The translations under genes and the position numbers were made by a program. A DNA stretch of 8,217 bases from Lachnospiraceae bacterium (GTDB lineage: Bacteria > Bacillota_A > Clostridia > Lachnospirales > Lachnospiraceae): the NCBI GenBank assembly GCA_017634255.1, contig JAGBNT010000016.1, positions 1-8,217 on the forward strand, written 5' to 3'. This document shows, piece after piece, positions 1 to 6,410 of this stretch (position 1 is its first letter; each line of letters starts with the position of its first letter). Below the pieces are notes generated by a model that was not told the DNA's origin, did no database searches, and saw only the letters and a program-made list of their open reading frames with translations.

Positions 1-1080
1 AAGAAGGGTCTTTTCAACAAAGACCTCCTCATAATCCCCCCGCCTTAATACGTTTCTTGACGGTATCGTAACCGAAATATCCCAGGTGCCGGCAGGCTTT
101 ATCCTCTCAAAGGAATCCAAAAGCCCCTGGTAGACCACAATCCTGCCGTAGCTTCCGAGAAAGGCGTTATCGTAACTTTCCTTCTCATAGCTTTCCGGCT
201 TGAAGGTCTCAGGGTCGAAATCAAAGCCGCAGTCCTTATTCAGCTTTTGGGAGAGAACCCCTGCCGCCCAGAGCTGGCTCGCTGTGGTCCAGTGATGGTC
301 GAGTCTGTAATAAAAGTCATACTGGCTCTTCCCTGTCTTTTTGATCTCATCCCTGAAATCCAGAGTGTTGACTCCCCGGCTGTCCAGCATGGAAAGAAGC
401 TCATCCGCGTTTTCGTTGGAGTTTTCCAGTCCCGGATCTATCATCTGTCTGTCGTCAGCGGCGACCTTTGTAGGCGCATTTACGTATATAAGCGGTATGC
501 CATTTGAGGCGAGATAGGAATTAAAATCCGCGACGCTGTCCGCAAGCTCCGTCATCTCCTCTTCCTTTAGCCTCTTATAGGGTGCTGCCAGATGCCCGTT
601 GGTCATCGGTATCACATCCGCATAAAGCCTCCAGCCCAGCATATTTTGAAGCTTTGAATTGGCGATGGTCACGTTTCTTTGGAAGATAAGCAGCTCTCCG
701 GTATAAATGCCAAGCTTGGCCTCGAAATTGTCCACAGCCGCCCTGTAAAAATCCAGCCTGCCCCAGCTCTTTCCGGTGTTTCTCCCCCAGCCGTAAGCAT
801 TCCAGTCGTTAAAGGGATATAACACCTCCCAGTTGATGTCCACATGCTCTTCGCCGGGATGGAGAGCACGCACCTCCACCGCCTCATCGTCTCCCGCCTC
901 GAAGGTGCCTCCGTCTAAAAGCATGTGCACAAAGGCATTCTCCACTCCAAGGTCCTCATAAAATACGTTTTTTACCACCATAACCAGCAGTACGCTAAAA
1001 AACACAAGGCAGAGAAAGGCTGCGATAAAATATGAATAATATACTGTCGGTGATTTTATGTTAACTGACCTTTTCTCCAA
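1..1080 (-). CDS. DHHW-family protein, probable partner of the MBOAT O-acyltransferase (3' end beyond window)
   Basis: The frame is open for all 360 codons from 1080 to the left edge, so the C-terminus is missing. I see a short basic N-terminus, one hydrophobic segment at about residues 15-36 (a membrane anchor or uncleaved signal), and then a soluble, presumably extracytoplasmic domain. The sequence LDHHWT places the family-naming motif at D261-H262-H263-W264. In the AlgJ/AlgX/DHHW group this Asp-x-His belongs to an SGNH-hydrolase-like Ser-His-Asp triad. The Ser would lie past the window edge. Known relatives work beside an MBOAT protein to O-acetylate exported or cell-wall polysaccharide, and the gene directly upstream is such an MBOAT, 15 nt away. 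The start is TTG: the MBOAT stop codon lies in the same frame, no ATG intervenes, and the first in-frame ATG (codon 34) would remove the membrane segment. The polymer modified cannot be told from sequence. Confidence 0.85.
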   Translation of the reverse strand, partial: MEKRSVNIKSPTVYYSYFIAAFLCLVFFSVLLVMVVKNVFYEDLGVENAFVHMLLDGGTFEAGDDEAVEVRALHPGEEHVDINWEVLYPFNDWNAYGWGRNTGKSWGRLDFYRAAVDNFEAKLGIYTGELLIFQRNVTIANSKLQNMLGWRLYADVIPMTNGHLAAPYKRLKEEEMTELADSVADFNSYLASNGIPLIYVNAPTKVAADDRQMIDPGLENSNENADELLSMLDSRGVNTLDFRDEIKKTGKSQYDFYYRLDHHWTTASQLWAAGVLSQKLNKDCGFDFDPETFKPESYEKESYDNAFLGSYGRIVVYQGLLDSFERIKPAGTWDISVTIPSRNVLRRGDYEEVFVEKTLL

Positions 1081-1097
1081 GTCCTTCTCTTCTCCTT
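1078..1097 (-). promoter_or_regulatory. Ribosome binding site and TTG start of the DHHW gene
   Basis: AAGGAG at 1092-1097 overlaps the MBOAT stop codon and is followed by an 11-nt spacer and TTG at 1078-1080. The spacer is a little long. No ATG or GTG lies in frame between the MBOAT stop and codon 34. Placement of the Shine-Dalgarno across the upstream stop codon suggests translational coupling with the MBOAT gene. Confidence 0.6.
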
Positions 1098-2535
1098 AAA
1101 AGTTAAAATAGATAAACGGGCTGTAGGTTGAGCTTATGCAGGATATCAGGGAAAGCACAAATACCGCGAAATTAAAGAGGATCAGCGGCAGCTCTTTGTT
1201 GTTTTTCCGGCAATGCTCCTTAAACCTTACAAATACCGGGCAAGCCGCGACAACGCCTATAGCCAGAAGCCACCAGGAATTTTTAAGATAGTACAAGGCG
1301 GCGCTGTCCGCCAGACCGCCTCCCCTTAAAAGCAGCATATCCGCGATATAGTCTCCGGCGAGAGATACGGAATCCGCCCTGAATATCACCCAGCCCACAG
1401 TAAATATCACTATGGTGTATATATGCCTTAAAACCGGAAGCCTCTTTGCCCTGTTAAGCCCGGTAATTCTCTCCGCCACGAGCAGAACAAAATACATAAG
1501 TCCCCATAAAAGAAAGGTCCAGTTGGCTCCGTGCCAGATACCGGTAAGCAGCCAGACGCAAAGCATATTGCGTATCCATTTTGGCTTAGAGACCCTGTTT
1601 CCCCCGAGAGGGATATATACGTAGTCCCTAAACCAGCTGCTTAATGATATGTGCCAGCGCCTCCAGAACTCGGTTACGCTGCCGGAAATATAGGGGTAAT
1701 TAAAATTTTCAGAAAAGTGAAAGCCGAATATCCTTCCGAGCCCTATCGCCATATCCGAGTAGCCGGAGAAGTCAAAGTATATCTGGAAGGTATAGGCAAA
1801 GGCGCCAAGCCAGGCGGTAAGGGCGCTTATACTGCCTCCCATGTCAAAGATGCTGTCCGCGAGAAGCCCGAAATAATTAGCCAGCAGAACCTTTTTCCCG
1901 AGACCGAAGATAAAGCGTATTATCCCCTCGGAAAAATCCTCCCTGCTCTCCCTCCTTTTTAATATCTGCTCCTCCACCTCGTTATACCGCACAATGGGAC
2001 CGGCGATAAGCTGAGGAAAGAGGGAGATATAAAGCCCTAGGTTAAGGATATTCCTCTGGGGCTTCGCGTGCTCATAGTATACGTCAAAAAGGTAGGACAT
2101 TAGCTGGAACATGAAAAATGAGATGCCTATAGGAAGCTCTATGTCCACGGGGCTTGCGCCGAGCCCAAGCCAGCCGTAAATTTCCGAGCTTAAAAATGTG
2201 AGATACTTAAAGATAAAGAATATAATTATGTAAACTAAAATCCCGGCTCCGAGGATCAGCTTCGCCTTCCCCTTATTCCCGGCGGATGCAATACCCAGCC
2301 CCAAAAAATAAGCCAGGATGATGGAGAATATCATAAGCAGGATATTGACCGGTTCACCCCAGGCATAAAAAACAAGACTCGCCAGAAGCAGGAAGATATT
2401 CCTGAATCGGCGCACACCGATATTAGCCCCCTCTTCAGGGTGCTTTTTTAAAGCAGCTACTGTAAACGGATTATAATAGACTATAAGACAGATCGGTAAA
2501 AAGATAAATAAAAATACCGTAGATGAAAAAACCAT
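1096..2535 (-). CDS. MBOAT-family membrane O-acyltransferase (AlgI/DltB/PatB-like)
   Basis: This 479-residue protein is hydrophobic throughout and has roughly ten membrane segments. It carries the AlgI-type signature: FWRRWH at 290-295, followed by WFRDYVYIPLGGN at 301-313, and WHGANW at 334-339, whose H335 is the invariant MBOAT histidine. Known relatives move an acyl group, usually acetyl, across the membrane for O-acylation of alginate, peptidoglycan, teichoic acid or exopolysaccharide. Length and N-terminus (MVFSS, then a hydrophobic helix) are normal for the family. An in-frame TAA 6 nt upstream of the ATG fixes the start. The ribosome binding site is weak: AAAGG sits only 3 nt from the ATG, and a GGGGGAG run lies about 18 nt upstream. 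The DHHW gene follows after 15 nt, so the two very likely act as one export-and-acylation unit. The acceptor polymer is unknown. It is named by family only because AlgI, DltB and PatB cannot be separated here. Confidence 0.93.
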   Translation of the reverse strand: MVFSSTVFLFIFLPICLIVYYNPFTVAALKKHPEEGANIGVRRFRNIFLLLASLVFYAWGEPVNILLMIFSIILAYFLGLGIASAGNKGKAKLILGAGILVYIIIFFIFKYLTFLSSEIYGWLGLGASPVDIELPIGISFFMFQLMSYLFDVYYEHAKPQRNILNLGLYISLFPQLIAGPIVRYNEVEEQILKRRESREDFSEGIIRFIFGLGKKVLLANYFGLLADSIFDMGGSISALTAWLGAFAYTFQIYFDFSGYSDMAIGLGRIFGFHFSENFNYPYISGSVTEFWRRWHISLSSWFRDYVYIPLGGNRVSKPKWIRNMLCVWLLTGIWHGANWTFLLWGLMYFVLLVAERITGLNRAKRLPVLRHIYTIVIFTVGWVIFRADSVSLAGDYIADMLLLRGGGLADSAALYYLKNSWWLLAIGVVAACPVFVRFKEHCRKNNKELPLILFNFAVFVLSLISCISSTYSPFIYFNF

Positions 2536-2570
2536 TAGCCTTTACCGGAATTACTCCCCCTGTTATATGC

Positions 2571-2603
2571 TATTAGGGTCAAGCGTTCCTTCTGACCCTG
2601 ATA
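2571..2603 (-). repeat. Inverted repeat / hairpin between response regulator and MBOAT genes
   Basis: A perfect 7-bp stem (AGGGTCA at 2575-2581, TGACCCT at 2593-2599) encloses an 11-nt loop. After one mismatch three further A-T pairs extend it to 2571 and 2603, directly after the response regulator stop codon. No T-run follows in the direction of transcription, so it is not a typical intrinsic terminator. It could be an mRNA processing or stability element, or an operator. Confidence 0.5.
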
Positions 2604-3713
2604 TCACTCGATCGGCAGGCGCGAAATCTCATAGAACTGTCCGTGTATCGCATTAAAGGCAGCAACCACATCCGGGTCGAGCTGTACTCCTGCAGACTGG
2701 TTTATTATAGCATAAGCCTGCTCATGAGTCATAGCTTTTTTGTAGGCTCTCTCGCTGACAAGAGCGTCATAGATATCGCAAAGGCTCACCATACGCGCCA
2801 GTATAGGTATATTGGCTCCCGCAAGGCGGTCGGGATAGCCTGTTCCGTCCCACTTCTCATGGTGGGAGCGGCAGATCTGATAGGCAAAGCTGACAAAATT
2901 GGACTGGGGCAGAAGGTAGGCGTATTTCTGAACAGACTCGGCAGCATAGATAGTATGCCGCTGCATGGTCTCAAATTCCTGCTGGGAATACTTTCCCTCC
3001 TTTACCAGAAGGTAATCGGGAAGCCCTATCTTCCCCATATCGAAAAGCTGGGTCGCAAGCTTGACCGCATCCAGGTCGTTGGGCTGAAGGCTTATCTTTC
3101 TCATGGCTATCATCTGCTTTACCAGTATATCCATGAAACGGGCCACCCTCTTGGAATGTACGGCGGCGAAGCCGTCCTTTTTCGCCAACAGCTCGGTAAC
3201 GACGCCGGTAAGGAAGTACTGCATGTAAAGCACGTTCTTTACAGACTCGTTCGCCATCGCCTGCAGCTCGTTATTGTAATCCTGCAGCTGCTCATTGTAA
3301 TCCAGGAGCTCGGCATTTTCGGAATGGAGCCTTTTACGGCGCTCAAGCATGTTTATCTGCAGGTCTACCTTACGCCTTAGTATCTCCGTGCTGACGGGCT
3401 TTACCATGTAGTCCACCGCCCCGAGCGCATATGCCTCCATCTCTGTGGCGGGGTCGTCGTTTCCGGAAACAAATATAACGGGTATGTTCTTCGTATCCTT
3501 ATTGGCAGTAAGAGCCGAAAAGACCTCGAAACCGTTCATTACCGGCATATCTATGTCCAGGACTATAAGGGAGGGCAGCTTATTGGCTTTTCTCAGATAC
3601 TCCAGGGCATTTTTGCCCCTCTCCATTGCCATTGAGCGATAACCCGAATCGAGAGCCTTCTGGTACATGATAAGCTGGGTCTGATCGTCATCTATCAGCA
3701 TTATAGTATGCAT
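2604..3713 (-). CDS. Response regulator with HD-GYP-like output domain (signature HD is FD)
   Basis: This 369-residue cytoplasmic protein begins with a receiver domain (about 1-120): acidic pocket D8-D9, phosphoacceptor D53 in VLDIDMP, S83 and K105 in the switch positions. A charged, Asn/Gln-rich probable coiled coil (about 122-156) leads to an HD-GYP-like domain (about 165-369). That domain keeps H186, D225, K228, H253, H284-H285, the DGTGYP motif at 289-294 and D313. HD-GYP enzymes hydrolyse cyclic-di-GMP at a two- or three-metal centre. Here the His of the signature HD is F224 (codon TTC), and HP after the helix is HT, so activity may be altered or lost. The start has a good site: GGAG at 3722-3725, 8 nt before the ATG. 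The gene follows hisA by 57 nt with no terminator visible, and no histidine kinase is present. The neighbouring acylation genes suggest, without proving, a role in surface polysaccharide control. Confidence 0.9.
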   Translation of the reverse strand: MHTIMLIDDDQTQLIMYQKALDSGYRSMAMERGKNALEYLRKANKLPSLIVLDIDMPVMNGFEVFSALTANKDTKNIPVIFVSGNDDPATEMEAYALGAVDYMVKPVSTEILRRKVDLQINMLERRKRLHSENAELLDYNEQLQDYNNELQAMANESVKNVLYMQYFLTGVVTELLAKKDGFAAVHSKRVARFMDILVKQMIAMRKISLQPNDLDAVKLATQLFDMGKIGLPDYLLVKEGKYSQQEFETMQRHTIYAAESVQKYAYLLPQSNFVSFAYQICRSHHEKWDGTGYPDRLAGANIPILARMVSLCDIYDALVSERAYKKAMTHEQAYAIINQSAGVQLDPDVVAAFNAIHGQFYEISRLPIE

Positions 3714-3770
3714 ATGTTCGTCTCCGTAAGTGTTGCCTGTCCGCGCGTTTGCTGTAAGCTGTAGGTTTTA

Positions 3771-4544
3771 TCATAATAAATTAAATCTATATATATCGTC
3801 AAGCAAAATCTCACCGCCGAAAATATTAAGTGCACTGCCTATTGTGGCATTGATCCTTGACCTGCCCTTAAGTCTTATAAGCTCCATATCTTCAAGGCTT
3901 CTTACGCCTCCAGCATAGGTGATAACAGCGTCAGCCTCCGAAAGAAGGGACACCAGCTCCTCGTCGATGCCTGCCCTTTTCCCCTCTACGTCCACCCCGT
4001 GGACCAGAAATTCATCGCATGCTCCCGCCAGCTTCTGAAATAATTTTATGTTAACTTCTAATTCAGTAAATCTCTGCCATCTGTCGGTAACTACAAAATA
4101 CTTATCCCCTCTTTTCCTGCAGCTTAGATCCAGTACCAGCCTGTCCTTTCCGACTTCCTTAAGCAGCCTGTCAAGGTTTACATAATTTAATTTTCCATCG
4201 CTGAACACATAGGAAGTGACAATGACATGGGATGCCCCTGCCTCAAGAAATGAAGCCGCGTTTTCATCGGTAACTCCACCTCCGTACTGCATGCCCCCGG
4301 GATATGCCGACAGCGCTTCGATTGCGGCTCTCCTGCTGAGCTCATACATATCAGAGGTCCTGGAATTAAGATTTATCACATGTCCCCCGGCAAAGCCGTA
4401 TTTCTTATAAAGATCGGCATAATAAGCGGCGGAGCTTTCCGAAACGAAATTCTCCGCCGCACTTGAATTATCATCCCTTAGGGAGCTGCCTACTATCTGC
4501 TTTACCGCTCCGTTATGAATATCTATACATGGTCTGAACTGCAT
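3771..4544 (-). CDS. hisA: Phosphoribosylformimino-AICAR ribotide isomerase, eukaryotic (HIS6) type
   Basis: The 257-residue cytoplasmic TIM-barrel enzyme catalyses the Amadori rearrangement of ProFAR to PRFAR in histidine synthesis. Evidence: CIDIHNG at 6-12 with D8 as probable catalytic base, VKQIVG at 14-19, the phosphate-binding loops YGGGV (87-91) and YAGGVRS (210-216), and DLSCRK at 139-144 with D139 as probable second catalytic acid. The wording of these blocks, plus NFVS near 32, IVTS at 108-111, HGVDVEG at 182-188 and NIFGG at 240-244, matches fungal and plant HIS6 as I remember it. The usual bacterial HisA instead has a Thr/IxxDG region. The ATG shares one base with the dapB stop (TGATG), and no good Shine-Dalgarno is visible, so translation probably depends on dapB. 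No other his gene is near. Assignment to the isomerase is firm. The route by which this type arrived is inference. Confidence 0.9.
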   Translation of the reverse strand: MQFRPCIDIHNGAVKQIVGSSLRDDNSSAAENFVSESSAAYYADLYKKYGFAGGHVINLNSRTSDMYELSRRAAIEALSAYPGGMQYGGGVTDENAASFLEAGASHVIVTSYVFSDGKLNYVNLDRLLKEVGKDRLVLDLSCRKRGDKYFVVTDRWQRFTELEVNIKLFQKLAGACDEFLVHGVDVEGKRAGIDEELVSLLSEADAVITYAGGVRSLEDMELIRLKGRSRINATIGSALNIFGGEILLDDIYRFNLL

Positions 4545-5299
4545 CAGTTTAATACATCCGACATCGAATACATTCCGGGTGCCTTTCCCGCAAGGAATTT
4601 TGCCGCCGCTATGGCTCCCTTTGCGAATATCGCCCTGGAATATGCGCGATGTGAAAAGGTAATTACCTCGTCCTCCCCCGCGAAGATCACATCGTGGTCC
4701 CCGGGAATGGTTCCGCCCCTGACCGCCGAAATCCCTATCTCATGGGAGGGTCTGGACTCGTTTCTGCCGCTCCTGTCATAAACCGTCGAATAGTCTCCGG
4801 GCAGTACCTCCAGCATGGTATCAGCCAGCGCGATCGCAGTTCCGGAGGGTGCATCCTTCTTTTTATTGTGATGCTTTTCCACTATCTCTATATCAAAGCC
4901 CGCTGCCGCCAGGGTGCCCGCCGTCTCCTTTAAAACCTTCATTAAGAGGTTTATTCCTATCGACATATTCGCACTCCTTAAGACAGGTATTACCTCGCTT
5001 GCCTTTTCAACCCTTTGAACCTGCTCGGCTGAAAGTCCCGTTGTACAGAGCACAAGGGGGAGCTTCTTTTCCACACAGTAGTCTAAGAGGACATCCGTGG
5101 CATCGGGGAGCGAAAAATCTATCACCACATCGGCGGGGACGCTGCAGTGTGATATATCTCCGAAAACGGGAATACTCATATTCTGGACATTCACCTTGTC
5201 GACTCCTGCCACTATGTTGATCTCCGGATCCGAATCCGCCACAGAGAATATCATTTTTCCCATTCTGCCGCCACAGCCGTTCATAATTGCTTTGATCAT
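4544..5299 (-). CDS. dapB: 4-hydroxy-tetrahydrodipicolinate reductase
   Basis: This 251-residue cytoplasmic protein reduces 4-hydroxy-tetrahydrodipicolinate with NAD(P)H in the lysine/diaminopimelate pathway, using the product of DapA from the gene just upstream. The N-terminal Rossmann part shows GCGGRMG at 8-14, VVIDFS at 58-63 and CTTG at 85-88. The catalytic signature EKHHNKKKDAPSGTA lies at 141-155 and contains H143-H144 and K147, the counterparts of the E. coli HH and Lys pair. RGG at 194-196 and HDVIF at 202-206 are also typical. Length is normal for a Gram-positive DapB. The start has GAGG 8 nt upstream, in a 26-nt gap after dapA. The end overlaps hisA by one base. Nothing looks damaged. 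In Gram-positives the pathway feeds both lysine and cell-wall diaminopimelate. Confidence 0.97.
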   Translation of the reverse strand: MIKAIMNGCGGRMGKMIFSVADSDPEINIVAGVDKVNVQNMSIPVFGDISHCSVPADVVIDFSLPDATDVLLDYCVEKKLPLVLCTTGLSAEQVQRVEKASEVIPVLRSANMSIGINLLMKVLKETAGTLAAAGFDIEIVEKHHNKKKDAPSGTAIALADTMLEVLPGDYSTVYDRSGRNESRPSHEIGISAVRGGTIPGDHDVIFAGEDEVITFSHRAYSRAIFAKGAIAAAKFLAGKAPGMYSMSDVLN

Positions 5300-5325
5300 A
5301 AATAATACCTCATGAAATCCGTGTT

Positions 5326-6213
5326 TTACCCCTGCAAAAGTCCGAAATTCTTCATCGCCTTCTTCAAACGCTCAAGATTTGCGCTCGACATAGGAGAAAG
5401 GGGTTTACGCAGAGGACCCGCCCCCATATTGAGAAGGTTCATCGCATGCTTAACCGGAATGGGATTAGTCTCGCAAAACAGTGCCTCCACCAGCTCAAGC
5501 TCCTGAAGCTGCATGCGTTTCGCCTCTTCGATATCGCCGTTTAGATAGTTCATTACCATATCGTGAACGAACCTCGGGGCTATATTTGAAACTACTGAAA
5601 TAACTCCGATACCGCCTATCGAAAGCATCGGAACCGTCTCGTCATCGTTTCCTGAATAAAGCTCTATACCCTCGCAAAGTGAAAGTATCTTGGCAACCTG
5701 TCCTATATTGCCGCTGGCTTCCTTTATCCCTACTATATTGGAAACGCTGTCAAAGAGCGTCTTCATCGTTTCGGGCTCAATGTTCATACCGGTACGGCTC
5801 TTTACACTGTAAAGTATTATCGGCAGATGCACCGAATTGGCGACAACGGTAAAGTGGTCTATAAGCCCGGTCTGCGTGGTCTTATTGTAGTATGGAGTCA
5901 CGAGCAGCAGTGCATCGGCTCCCGCGCGTTCAGCCTCCATGGAAAGATATACGGCGGTCTTAGTGCAGTTTGAACCGGTTCCCGCGATGACCGGAACTCT
6001 TTTATTTACGTGGCGCACGCAAAACTCTATAGCCTCGATATGCTCCTGCTCCGTAAGAGTCGCCGCCTCTCCGGTCGTTCCACATACGATGATGGCATCT
6101 GTCTTATTCTCGATCTGAAAATCTATCTGTTCGCCGAACCTTTCGTAGTCTATATCCCCGTTCTCTTTAAAGGGTGTGACTATGGCGACACCAGCTCCCT
6201 TAAATACCGGCAT
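5326..6213 (-). CDS. dapA: 4-hydroxy-tetrahydrodipicolinate synthase
   Basis: This 295-residue class I aldolase condenses pyruvate with aspartate semialdehyde, the first step committed to lysine and diaminopimelate. The TIM barrel shows the active-site parts in order: GTTGEA at 45-50 (T46, T47), TPYYN at 106-110 (Y109), Y135, R140 in SRTG, and the Schiff-base lysine K164 in GIKEASG. Length matches the family. One oddity is that the normally YNVPSRTG segment reads YSVKSRTG at 135-142, with Asn and Pro changed to Ser and Lys while the catalytic Tyr and Arg remain. Related aldolases (N-acetylneuraminate lyase, KDG aldolase) are alternatives, but the adjacent dapB and the retained Arg make DapA by far the best call. 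It is the first gene after a strong promoter and has a perfect AGGAGG 6 nt before its ATG, so it likely leads the operon. Confidence 0.96.
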   Translation of the reverse strand: MPVFKGAGVAIVTPFKENGDIDYERFGEQIDFQIENKTDAIIVCGTTGEAATLTEQEHIEAIEFCVRHVNKRVPVIAGTGSNCTKTAVYLSMEAERAGADALLLVTPYYNKTTQTGLIDHFTVVANSVHLPIILYSVKSRTGMNIEPETMKTLFDSVSNIVGIKEASGNIGQVAKILSLCEGIELYSGNDDETVPMLSIGGIGVISVVSNIAPRFVHDMVMNYLNGDIEEAKRMQLQELELVEALFCETNPIPVKHAMNLLNMGAGPLRKPLSPMSSANLERLKKAMKNFGLLQG

Positions 6214-6219
6214 ACTTTT

Positions 6220-6225
6220 CCTCCT
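6220..6225 (-). promoter_or_regulatory. Strong ribosome binding site of dapA
   Basis: AGGAGG, full anti-Shine-Dalgarno complement, ends 6 nt before the dapA ATG at 6211-6213. It is the strongest site in the window and fixes the dapA start. Confidence 0.9.
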
Positions 6226-6249
6226 GAATTTTTATATGAATAATATAAA

Positions 6250-6278
6250 ATCATAAACTTTTACTGGGTTTCTGTCAA
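6250..6278 (-). promoter_or_regulatory. Sigma-A type promoter for dapA-dapB-hisA
   Basis: The minus strand carries TTGACA (6273-6278), a 17-nt spacer (6256-6272) and TATGAT (6250-6255), a perfect -35 and a one-mismatch -10. Transcription would start near 6241-6243, leaving a leader of about 30 nt before the dapA ATG. That leader is too short for a lysine riboswitch or T-box, so any control at this promoter would need a protein operator or act after initiation. Confidence 0.85.
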
Positions 6279-6289
6279 CGCTGACGTTG
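6276..6289. repeat. Short inverted repeat overlapping the -35 box
   Basis: CAACG (6276-6280) and CGTTG (6285-6289) form a 5-bp inverted repeat around CTGA. It covers the upstream half of the dapA -35 hexamer. The position suits a repressor or activator site, but the repeat is short and could be chance. Confidence 0.3.
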
Positions 6290-6327
6290 CAGCAAAGTGT
6301 CATCTGTTAAGTGTACTTACTTACAAT

Positions 6328-6359
6328 CGAGTAGGGAAGATGAAATCGCACCCTACTCG
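6328..6359. repeat. 9-bp perfect hairpin in typA-dapA spacer
   Basis: CGAGTAGGG (6328-6336) pairs perfectly with CCCTACTCG (6351-6359) across a 14-nt loop. No T-run follows on either strand, so it is not a standard intrinsic terminator. It lies about 50 nt upstream of the dapA -35 box. Confidence 0.65.
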
Positions 6360-6364
6360 CCCGC

Positions 6365-6410
6365 GGGGCGGCGTTTGACCGAAAGGCTAATATTTTCCTT
6401 ACGCCGCCCC
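6365..6410. repeat. 10-bp GC-rich hairpin in typA-dapA spacer
   Basis: GGGGCGGCGT (6365-6374) pairs perfectly with ACGCCGCCCC (6401-6410). Inside the 26-nt loop AAGG (6383-6386) pairs with CCTT (6397-6400), which stacks directly on the outer stem and leaves an 8-nt bulge on one side. The stem is very stable, but no T-run follows in the typA direction: the run of seven Ts on that strand (6420-6426) comes before the hairpin. A role in stopping or protecting the typA transcript is possible. Confidence 0.65.

Noticed and set aside
247..507. Plus-strand open frame opposite the DHHW gene
   Set aside because: It lies in exact codon register opposite the DHHW frame, which carries the family motif. 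It is a by-product of codon use.
669..887. Minus-strand 72-codon open frame
   Set aside because: It lies inside the DHHW gene in another frame of the same strand and resembles no protein family. The DHHW frame is open across it.
2643..3380. Long plus-strand open frame (245 codons) opposite the response regulator
   Set aside because: It is fully antisense to a gene with clear receiver and HD-GYP motifs. Its own translation shows no recognisable domain, and no upstream ribosome binding site is apparent.
3714..3770. Terminator or promoter between hisA and the response regulator
   Set aside because: The 57-nt gap shows only a ribosome binding site. I found no stem with a T-run and no -35/-10 pair with correct spacing.
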